Below, one piece after another: positions 1-5,277 of a DNA stretch of 5,277 nt. Source of the DNA: UBA9214 sp964443845 (GTDB lineage Bacteria; Pseudomonadota; Gammaproteobacteria; UBA9214); the NCBI GenBank assembly GCA_964443845.1, contig CAYUFA010000128.1:1-5277 (forward strand), written 5' to 3'. Below the pieces are notes generated by a model that was given only the letters and a program-made list of their open reading frames with translations, was not told where the DNA came from and did no database searches. Within the stretch, counting starts at the first letter, position 1; each line of letters begins with the position of its first letter. A program made the position numbers and the translations under genes.

Positions 1-1
1 T

Positions 2-1162
2 CAGCTGGGCACCCTGTCCGACATGCTGACCCTCGCCAACCTCGACCAGGTCCTGAGCGTGTTCGGCGGCCTCGTCGAGGACCCCGCCACCTTCCTGGAC
101 AGGCTGGGCGGCATCGGCAGCGGTAGTGTCAGCTACACGGGTAACGCCAGCGTCACCGCGCGCGCCGACCTGACCACAACCGGCGCTGGCCTGGAAGGAC
201 CGGATCCCCGCGCGGAAGCGACCGCGGCCGGGATCTTCGCCGCCGGCGGTGACGTGACCATCAATACCGATCCCGTCACGGTCGATGCACAGGCCTACGC
301 CAACCAGCTGGACGTGATCGACAGCGTTCCGGCCTCTGCCGTGACACCGGCCGTCTACATCAGCCCGTCCCTCAGCACCGAGGCACGCAGCTTCCTGGTG
401 GCGGCCGCCGGTCTCGGGGACCTGTTCAACGGTGTACCTGAGGGTGGTTCATACAGCCAGTTGAACGTGCGTGGCGACCTGTCGGCCATGGCACTGGAGC
501 AGGCAAGTCGCAACGGCGAGCCCAGCCCCGGCGACTATGACCAGCTGGCCGCGGCCGTCACGGCACTCGTGGCGAGTGGCGACATCACGGTAAGGGGTGC
601 AGACCCGCTGGCCACTGCCGACCCGGCGCAGGTCCGGGGACGTGCCTCGAAATGGCAGCTGTGTTACCACGCTACGTGCGCCCCCGTCACGCCCGGCGTT
701 GAAGGGCTGCTCGACCTGGCGGCAAACAGTGCCGATGCCAACGGCAGCGTCGATTCGGCACACCTGGCCCAGATCGTCATCGAGTCCTTGCACGGTAACG
801 TTGACATCCAGCCGAAGCACCTGACGCATGTCCAGCCCGCCGGCCTGTTCACCGATCCGATCGGCCCGATCTGGCCGGGCAACCTGCCGCTGCGCTTTGC
901 CGCCGACGGCCGCATGCTGGTAGCCACCGGTATCGATACCACCCGTCCGCCACAGATCGTCGCGCTGGACAGCAGTATTGAATCCGCCATCCAGCGCGGT
1001 GGAGACCCGAGCACACTGCTACCGCCCACCGCGTCGGGTGGCTGTGTCGCGGCAGGCCGGGATGCCTTTACCGTCAGTGGTCCGGATTACTTCGACCGCC
1101 TGATTTCGGCAGCCTGCGACACCGGGGGGCGGACGGACGGCAGCACGCCGGAGCAGCACTAG
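2..1162 (+). CDS. TpsA-family two-partner secretion exoprotein (adhesin/hemagglutinin-like), C-terminal part
   Basis: The frame is open from base 2, so only the last 386 residues are present; the N-terminal signal and TPS secretion domain would lie off the left edge. What is visible is Ala/Gly/Asp/Thr-rich sequence with rung-like motifs typical of beta-helical exoproteins: GGDVTI (about residues 82-87), SGDITV (192-197) and HGNVDI (264-269). The decisive evidence is context: a TpsB transporter gene starts 73 bp downstream on the same strand, as in fhaB-fhaC or hmwA-hmwB. The protein would be exported by Sec and then moved across the outer membrane by that partner. It has four cysteines: C221 and C226 (CYHATC), and C348 and C372, the last one 14 residues from the end. 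The final pair resembles the C-terminal disulfide anchor of Haemophilus HMW1, an inference from position only. Ligand and activity (adhesin, hemagglutinin, other) cannot be read from this fragment. Family assignment is fairly sure; function is not. Confidence 0.8.
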   Translation, partial: QLGTLSDMLTLANLDQVLSVFGGLVEDPATFLDRLGGIGSGSVSYTGNASVTARADLTTTGAGLEGPDPRAEATAAGIFAAGGDVTINTDPVTVDAQAYANQLDVIDSVPASAVTPAVYISPSLSTEARSFLVAAAGLGDLFNGVPEGGSYSQLNVRGDLSAMALEQASRNGEPSPGDYDQLAAAVTALVASGDITVRGADPLATADPAQVRGRASKWQLCYHATCAPVTPGVEGLLDLAANSADANGSVDSAHLAQIVIESLHGNVDIQPKHLTHVQPAGLFTDPIGPIWPGNLPLRFAADGRMLVATGIDTTRPPQIVALDSSIESAIQRGGDPSTLLPPTASGGCVAAGRDAFTVSGPDYFDRLISAACDTGGRTDGSTPEQH

Positions 1163-1171
1163 CCGGTAGAC

Positions 1172-1193
1172 CCTTCTCCAGCAACAGGGAAGG
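1172..1193 (+). other. Weak intercistronic hairpin between tpsA and tpsB
   Basis: CCTTCTC (1172-1178) can pair with GGGAAGG (1187-1193) around an 8-nt loop, giving 7 bp including one G-U pair. It begins 9 nt after the tpsA stop and is not followed by a T-run, so it is not a convincing terminator. It might lower read-through or protect the upstream message, giving different amounts of exoprotein and transporter. Such a stem can easily arise by chance. Confidence 0.2.
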
Positions 1194-1222
1194 CAACCAT
1201 CGATTGACCGATCACCGGGCCC

Positions 1223-1227
1223 GAGGA
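1223..1227 (+). promoter_or_regulatory. Ribosome binding site of the TpsB gene
   Basis: GAGGA lies 8 nt before the ATG at 1236. This supports that ATG as the start, together with the signal peptide that follows directly. No clear promoter is seen in the 73-bp gap, which favours co-transcription with the upstream exoprotein gene. Confidence 0.7.
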
Positions 1228-1235
1228 AAAACCGT

Positions 1236-2951
1236 ATGTACCGGATAGCAAAGAATGTCAGCACACACCGGCGCCGGCGGGTGACCGCACTGGTGCCGGC
1301 CATCGTCGGCCTGCCTGGACTGCTGGTCTCGGCGCTACTGTTTGCCGCACAGCCCGCCGCCACCTTGCCCGGCGTGGTCGACCGGCCGCCGGTGGAACTG
1401 CCGCCGGTGCTGTCCGGTGAGCGGGTCGAGGTGCCCGTGGCCAGGCCACAACCGCTGCAGTCCCCGACCACGGCCGGTGCCCCGGTCGCGACACTGACCC
1501 GTGTCATCTTCGACGGTACCCTGCTGCTGAAGGAGCAGGAGCTGCAGAAAGTCGCAGCCCCGTTCCTGAACCGGCCCATCACCGGCAACGACATCGCACA
1601 GCTGAAGTACGAGCTGACCAGCCTGTATTTCAGGCACGGTTACGTGCTGGTCAAGGTCACCACGCCACCGCAGAATCTTTCCGGCGGCGTCCTGAAAGTG
1701 GTGGTGATTGCCGGGCGCATCGGCGATATCAGCACCAGCAATGATGCACTCGGCGCAAAGCTCGCCGCCTCGCGGCTGGCCGTGCTGCACAGCGGTGATG
1801 TATTCAACGAACGGGTCGTGGAATCGGCCCTGCAGGACATCAATGACCTGCACAACGTCCACTCCAGCGTCAGCCTGCGGCCTGGCAGGAAGATCGGTAC
1901 CACCGACCTCGACATCCGGATCCACAAGGCCGCCGGGAACGAGGATGTGCAGGTATTCACCCTCGACAATTACGGCTCGAAATACACCGGCAAGACCGTT
2001 GCCCGAATGAGCCTGCAGAAAAGCAACCTGCTGGGACTCAACGAGACCCTGGGCATCACCGGACGCAAATCCTCGGACGATTTCCAGGCCCTGCAGGGTG
2101 ATGCGGTATTCCCGCTGCCGCTGGGCAACCTGAAACTGGAGCTGGATTACCTGAGGAGCGACAACAGCATCGGCGACGTATTCGCCGCCCTCGATTCCAG
2201 TGGTGAGTCGGAGGTATACCAGACCGCACTGTCGAGCGCCCTGATCAACCAGCGCCAGCGCAAGCTGGTGGTACGCGGTGGCGTTGAACGCGGCAACTAC
2301 GTATCCCTGCTGGCCGGCGTTCCCGATACCAAGGACGCCATCACCAGGGTGTATGCCGAGGGCAGCTATACCATGCGCACGAGCCGGCTGGTGTCATTTT
2401 TCAGCCTGCGCGCCAGCCGGGGCGTCAGCGCGCTGGGCGCGGACAGCAGGGGCGAAGCGGATGCCTCGCGCCTGACCGGCGATCCGCGCGCCTGGACCCT
2501 CGAGTCGCTGCTGTACGGAAATTTCAGACTGACCGACCGGGACTACCTCCAGGCCGTCGTGCAGGCCCAGCACGCCAACACGGTCGTGCTGTCCTCGGAC
2601 CTGTTCACGATCGGCGGCTACGGCAGCGTACGCGGCTACCAGCCCGCCCTGGCCACCGGCGACAGCGGCGTCTCGGTGAATCTCGACGGCTACCGGCAAT
2701 TCAACCTGCCGGAACGCTGGTACGCACAGGCCGGCCCGTTCGTGGACTACGGCTACGTGCATAACCGGGTCGCCGGTTCCACGCCGGAATCCAACCTGTG
2801 GAGCGCGGGCATCGGGGCCGAGTTTGGCTACCGGCATACCAGCAAGGAGATCAGCAAGCTGCGTCTCGACTGGGCCCGCCCGTTTGCGGACCGGGATCTC
2901 CCGCAGGTCGACGACAATGTCTTCTACGCACGGTTTACCCAACTGTTCTGA
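1236..2951 (+). CDS. TpsB-family outer-membrane transporter (FhaC/ShlB/HecB-like, POTRA plus beta-barrel)
   Basis: This is the outer-membrane pore partner of a two-partner secretion system, expected to bind the unfolded TpsA passenger in the periplasm and pass it to the surface. The 571-residue length fits the family. Order of parts: signal peptide with a basic n-region (HRRRR, 11-15) and a hydrophobic core (about 17-38); a short Pro-rich linker (to about 80); POTRA domain 1 (about 84-161, including LTRVIFDG and YFRHGYVLVKV); POTRA domain 2 (about 162-231); then a barrel from about 235, opening with DNYGSKYTGK (244-253). The family hallmark VRGY of loop L6 is at 465-468. The FVDYG motif (502-506) carries the Asp (D504) expected to pair with Arg466, as in the FhaC barrel lock. 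The chain ends in Phe (FYARFTQLF), the usual outer-membrane beta-signal recognised by BAM. The start has a good ribosome site. No truncation or frameshift is seen. The natural substrate is almost certainly the exoprotein encoded just upstream. Confidence 0.94.
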   Translation: MYRIAKNVSTHRRRRVTALVPAIVGLPGLLVSALLFAAQPAATLPGVVDRPPVELPPVLSGERVEVPVARPQPLQSPTTAGAPVATLTRVIFDGTLLLKEQELQKVAAPFLNRPITGNDIAQLKYELTSLYFRHGYVLVKVTTPPQNLSGGVLKVVVIAGRIGDISTSNDALGAKLAASRLAVLHSGDVFNERVVESALQDINDLHNVHSSVSLRPGRKIGTTDLDIRIHKAAGNEDVQVFTLDNYGSKYTGKTVARMSLQKSNLLGLNETLGITGRKSSDDFQALQGDAVFPLPLGNLKLELDYLRSDNSIGDVFAALDSSGESEVYQTALSSALINQRQRKLVVRGGVERGNYVSLLAGVPDTKDAITRVYAEGSYTMRTSRLVSFFSLRASRGVSALGADSRGEADASRLTGDPRAWTLESLLYGNFRLTDRDYLQAVVQAQHANTVVLSSDLFTIGGYGSVRGYQPALATGDSGVSVNLDGYRQFNLPERWYAQAGPFVDYGYVHNRVAGSTPESNLWSAGIGAEFGYRHTSKEISKLRLDWARPFADRDLPQVDDNVFYARFTQLF

Positions 2952-3001
2952 TGCCGTGCCTGCCTGACAGAACCGTCAGTCAGGCCTTCCGGAAGCCCTG
3001 A

Positions 3002-3034
3002 AATCCGGGGTACGTACCCGACGTATCCCGGATT
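3002..3034 (+). terminator. Strong stem-loop after tpsB, probable transcript end (no U-tract)
   Basis: Positions 3002-3015 pair with 3021-3034 over 14 bp, all Watson-Crick except one G-U (3010 with 3026), around the 5-nt loop ACCCG. It lies 50 nt after the tpsB stop and ahead of an unrelated gene, where a terminator is expected. The following bases (GGCGCACCTCG) contain no T-run, so it is not a canonical intrinsic terminator. It may instead stabilise the 3' end or work with Rho. The left arm also contains most of a perfect 12-bp DNA palindrome, GGGTACGTACCC (3008-3019), which leaves a protein-binding site as an alternative. Confidence 0.5.
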
Positions 3035-3130
3035 GGCGCACCTCGTGTCGATGCGCTATTGTCGGCCCGGGGATTTCCCCGCCGTAACAAACGCCGCACG
3101 GACGGCTGTCCGTCTTGCCCCATACCGGCA

Positions 3131-3136
3131 TATCAT
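3131..3136 (+). promoter_or_regulatory. Candidate -10 element upstream of the malic enzyme gene
   Basis: TATCAT matches the sigma-70 -10 consensus at five of six positions and is the best match seen in this gap. No good -35 hexamer lies 16-18 bp upstream; the nearest sequence there is GC-rich and poor. If used, it would give a leader of roughly 165 nt before the malic enzyme ATG. This is a weak call. Confidence 0.2.
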
Positions 3137-3306
3137 GTGACCTGTCTCCGGTCCCGGGCCGGAGGCCGGCCGGTGCGGCAGCTGCCAGCCTGCGTCTGCA
3201 CCCCGTGCGGGCAATGTGCGCACGCCACGGGAGGTCGGCTGGCCGCAGCTGTATTCCGGCCACAGGGCAATGAACAACCGGCCATGACCGGCGAGTGGCG
3301 GTGACC

Positions 3307-4962
3307 ATGACTGTCGTGAATCAGCAAGAGACACCACGGATTTTGCGCGGCTATGACCGGCTCAAGGATCCGGAGCTCAACAAGGGCACGGCCTATTCCC
3401 GGGAAGAGCGTGAACTGTTCGGGCTGCGTGGTCTGTTGCCGGCACGGGTTTCCACGATCGAGTCCCAGCAGTCACGTGTGCTGGAGAACCTGCGTCGCAA
3501 GGACTCGGATATCGAGCGCTACATCTTCCTGCTGAGCCTGCAGGGACGCAACGAGCAGTTGTTCTATCGCCTGCTGATCGACCATATCGAGGAACTGATG
3601 CCACTGGTCTATACGCCCACGGTAGGCCAGGCATGCCAGGAGTTCGCGCACATCTTCCGGCAACCACGCGGCTTCTACATTACGCCCGGGGACAGGGGCA
3701 GTATCAGGCGGATACTGGACAACTGGCCGGAGCGTGATGTGCGCATGATCATCGTGACGGATGGCGAACGCATCCTGGGGCTTGGCGATCTCGGTGCCAA
3801 CGGGATGGGTATCCCGATCGGAAAACTGGCACTTTACTCTGCCTGTGCCGGCATCCGGCCGCGGCAGTGTATGCCCGTCATGCTGGATGTCGGTACCAAC
3901 AATGTGGCGTTACGCAACGATCCCCTCTATCTTGGAACCAATCAGCCGCGCATGACGGGGGATGACTATCATGCGCTGGTCGATGAATTTGTAGTTGCGG
4001 TGCAGGATGCCTTCCCGCACGCAGTGATTCAATTCGAGGACTTCATTGCAACCAATGCCTTTACATTGCTGGATCGATATCGTGACCGGTTGGCATGCTT
4101 CAATGATGACATCCAGGGTACGGCGGCAGTCACGCTGGCCGGCGTGCTCGCCTCGGGCCGGATCACGGGTATCGATTTCACGGATCTGAGGATCCTGTTC
4201 CTGGGGGCCGGCTCTGCCGCAACCGGTATTGCCGACCTGTTGCGGGTCGCATTTCGTCAGGCCGGGCTGGGCGATGAGGAGGCGCGGCAGCGTCTGTGGT
4301 TTGTGGACCGTCCCGGTCTCGTTGTCAGGGGATGGGAACGTTTGAGCCCGCACATACGGGCGTACGCACACGACGTGCCCGCTGTCTCGCTTGCCGGGGC
4401 GATCGGGAAAATCAGGCCACAGGTGCTGGTCGGGGCAACCGGCTGCCCCGGCGCGTTTACGGAAGAGGTGATCCGTCAGATGGCGCAGCTCAATTCCAGG
4501 CCGGTGATCTTCGCGCTTTCCAATCCGACCTCGCAATCCGAGTGCACGGCCCGCCAGGCCTACGAGTGGAGCGACGGGCGCGCGCTGTTCGCCAGCGGTA
4601 GCCCGTTCGCTGCCGTAGCGTATAACGACCGGGTATTCAGGCCCGGACAGAGTAACAATGCCTATGTATTTCCCGGTGTCGGTCTCGGTGCGATCGCCTG
4701 CCGTGCCCGGATCATCACGGATGAGATGTTTCTGGCGGCGGCCAGGACACTGGCTGACATGGTGGGTGACGAGGCGCTCGCGGCCGGCATGCTCTACCCG
4801 CCACTGACGGATATCCGCAGGGTTTCTCTGGCCATCGCCGCGGCCGTGGCCGAGATGGCCTGGCAGCAGGGGGTGGCGCAGGCGGAGAAACCGGCGGATG
4901 TCGAGGACATGATTGCGCAGCAGATGTATGAGCCGGGATACCGGCTCCAGGAATATTCGTAA
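3307..4962 (+). CDS. maeA: NAD(P)-dependent malic enzyme (oxaloacetate-decarboxylating), MaeA/SfcA class
   Basis: This cytoplasmic enzyme catalyses oxidative decarboxylation of malate to pyruvate and CO2 with reduction of NAD(P)+, linking the TCA cycle to pyruvate. The 551-residue length fits the large-subunit class that includes E. coli MaeA and the eukaryotic enzymes. With ATG 3307 as residue 1, the catalytic and metal ligands are all in place: Tyr102 (VYTPTVG), Arg155 (TDGERILGLGD), Lys173 (GIPIGKL), Glu244-Asp245 (QFEDF), and Asp267-Asp268 (FNDDIQGTA). Spacings match those of the human enzymes. The Rossmann motif GAGSAA is at 300-305, followed by the acidic strand end at Asp334 (WFVDRPG). 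Further family blocks are FALSNPTSQ (402-410), FASGSPF (428-434) and FPGVGLG (455-461). Cofactor choice is not settled by the sequence; NAD is favoured because E. coli MaeA shares VDR-G there. An in-frame GTG at 3295 would add four residues, but neither start has a strong Shine-Dalgarno (GAG at 3293-3295 is 11 nt before the ATG). The gene appears monocistronic. Confidence 0.95.
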   Translation: MTVVNQQETPRILRGYDRLKDPELNKGTAYSREERELFGLRGLLPARVSTIESQQSRVLENLRRKDSDIERYIFLLSLQGRNEQLFYRLLIDHIEELMPLVYTPTVGQACQEFAHIFRQPRGFYITPGDRGSIRRILDNWPERDVRMIIVTDGERILGLGDLGANGMGIPIGKLALYSACAGIRPRQCMPVMLDVGTNNVALRNDPLYLGTNQPRMTGDDYHALVDEFVVAVQDAFPHAVIQFEDFIATNAFTLLDRYRDRLACFNDDIQGTAAVTLAGVLASGRITGIDFTDLRILFLGAGSAATGIADLLRVAFRQAGLGDEEARQRLWFVDRPGLVVRGWERLSPHIRAYAHDVPAVSLAGAIGKIRPQVLVGATGCPGAFTEEVIRQMAQLNSRPVIFALSNPTSQSECTARQAYEWSDGRALFASGSPFAAVAYNDRVFRPGQSNNAYVFPGVGLGAIACRARIITDEMFLAAARTLADMVGDEALAAGMLYPPLTDIRRVSLAIAAAVAEMAWQQGVAQAEKPADVEDMIAQQMYEPGYRLQEYS

Positions 4963-5203
4963 CACATGCCGTTGCGGGGTACCGTTGCCGGGACAGGCGG
5001 TGTGCTGCAATTGCCGTTCAGGAGCCGCTCTCCTGGGGTTGTGCGCGGTCCGGACGAGCACGGTGCCTGGTCGATTGTGTCCCGGTTACAGAGGGCGCCC
5101 GCCCGGCAGTCTGGCTTGTCTGCAATGGCCCGGATCCTGTAAACCGCCGCTGCCCGATCATTCAGGTTATGGCACTGCTGTCCCACAAACCCCCTCTCCC
5201 TCC
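4963..5203 (+). other. Region downstream of the malic enzyme gene, no convincing gene
   Basis: No coding region with a ribosome site, family motifs or good codon bias is seen on either strand. It contains a weak hairpin at 5019-5035 and, near its right end, a pyrimidine-rich stretch (about 5182-5203, with CCCCCTCTCCCTCC) that runs straight into the tandem hairpin units. A 58-codon open frame begins 3 nt after the malic enzyme stop (4966-5142) but is not supported as a gene. Confidence 0.5.
5019..5035 (+). terminator. Weak terminator-like hairpin after the malic enzyme gene
   Basis: CAGGAG (5019-5024) pairs with CTCCTG (5030-5035) around a 5-nt loop, 56 nt past the malic enzyme stop. Two wobble pairs could extend the stem. 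The sequence after it is GGGGTT rather than a T-run, so efficient intrinsic termination is doubtful. Its position is the main argument. Confidence 0.3.
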
Positions 5204-5277
5204 GGGACGCCTGCAGGGATGCAGGCGGGTACGGGTCCAGGGATGGACCCGGGAGCGCGCAGCAGGATGCCCGAGCC
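5204..5277. repeat. Tandem 24-bp hairpin units with GGGA loops, running off the right edge
   Basis: Three head-to-tail units are visible. Unit 1 (5204-5227) is GGGA, then arm CGCCTGCA, loop GGGA, arm TGCAGGCG. Unit 2 (5228-5251) is GGTA, then arm CGGGTCCA, loop GGGA, arm TGGACCCG. Both arms pair perfectly over 8 bp. Unit 3 (from 5252) is degenerate: it keeps the core CAGGATG, but its stem is only GCA/TGC around GGA. The core CAGG(G)ATG recurs at 5214, 5238 and 5263. The array may continue beyond the window. Because 24 is a multiple of three, one frame (from 5204) stays open as an eight-residue repeat, but the stem pairing argues for a structural DNA or RNA element. Function is unknown; an intergenic palindromic repeat family is the simplest reading. 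Confidence 0.6.

Larger units (their letters stand above)
2952..3306 (+). other. Intergenic region between the TPS operon and the malic enzyme gene
   Basis: About 355 bp without a convincing gene. From left to right it holds: a 7-bp hairpin (2962-2968 with 2979-2985); an overlapping imperfect palindrome centred on CTTCCGGAAG (2986-2995); the strong hairpin at 3002-3034; CGGC/GGGG pairing with CCCC/GCCG across 3063-3084 with a two-base bulge; GACGG-CTGT-CCGTC (3101-3114); a 10-bp hairpin with two G-U pairs and a CCG loop (3144-3166); the palindrome GGCAGCTGCC (3177-3186); and TGGCCG/CGGCCA (3240-3245 with 3257-3262). The first three probably belong to the 3' end of the TPS transcript, and the rest could lie in the leader of the next gene. 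High GC makes some of these stems expected by chance. Confidence 0.5.

Noticed and set aside
1335..1925. Minus-strand open frames opposite the TpsB gene (also 2394-2942)
   Set aside because: Both are shadows of a clear POTRA/beta-barrel coding region and carry no recognisable motif or ribosome site.
2798..3001. 67-codon + strand frame overlapping the end of tpsB
   Set aside because: Most of it lies inside the tpsB barrel region in another frame, and the remainder crosses the 3' hairpins. No ribosome site or domain is seen.
3137..3141. TGTGA half-site resembling a CRP-type operator
   Set aside because: The matching TCACA half is absent at the required spacing, so it is only a five-base match.
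3059..3304. 81-codon frame from TTG in the tpsB-maeA gap, with CxxC pairs
   Set aside because: The start is TTG without a ribosome site, the frame crosses several hairpins, and the cysteines are not in a recognisable metal-binding arrangement. It is more likely a chance open frame in GC-rich DNA.
3910..5061. 383-codon open frame on the minus strand opposite the malic enzyme
   Set aside because: It is antisense to a gene with complete catalytic motifs. Long antisense frames are common in GC-rich coding DNA, and the translation shows no family features.
4966..5142. 58-codon open frame starting 3 nt after the malic enzyme stop
   Set aside because: Its ATG has only an AGGA 13 nt upstream, codon use is weaker than in the neighbouring genes, the predicted peptide shows no recognisable domain or membrane segment, and it runs over the candidate terminator hairpin. 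Coupled translation is possible but not supported.

Overview
The window looks like chromosomal DNA of a GC-rich proteobacterium, probably a gammaproteobacterium. Evidence: strong G/C preference at third codon positions, an outer-membrane two-partner secretion (TPS, type Vb) pair, and a full-length malic enzyme of the MaeA/SfcA class. The exact lineage cannot be read from the sequence alone. All three genes lie on the + strand.

Left part (1-2951): the C-terminal 386 codons of a large secreted TpsA exoprotein (its start lies off the left edge) are followed after 73 bp by a complete 571-residue TpsB outer-membrane transporter. The two are very likely one operon in the order tpsA-tpsB. TpsB would thread the TpsA passenger across the outer membrane. 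The passenger ends in a Cys-x23-Cys segment near its C-terminus, which suggests (inference only) an HMW1-like tethered adhesin rather than a freely released protein.

Middle (2952-3306): about 355 bp with no convincing gene. It begins with a strong 14-bp hairpin 50 nt after the tpsB stop, which probably marks the 3' end of the TPS transcript although it lacks a U-tract. Several more hairpins follow, and only a weak promoter candidate is visible before the next gene.

Right part (3307-4962): a complete 551-residue malic enzyme with all expected catalytic residues, converting malate to pyruvate. It belongs to central carbon metabolism and has no evident functional tie to the TPS pair. Its C-terminal half reads more like mitochondrial/plant malic enzymes than like E. 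coli MaeA.

Right edge (4963-5277): no convincing gene. There is a weak terminator-like hairpin and, at the very edge, the start of a tandem array of 24-bp units. Two of these form perfect 8-bp hairpins with identical GGGA loops and compensatory base changes in the stems. This array is the most unusual element of the window. No phage, IS element, CRISPR array, tRNA or rRNA was seen.
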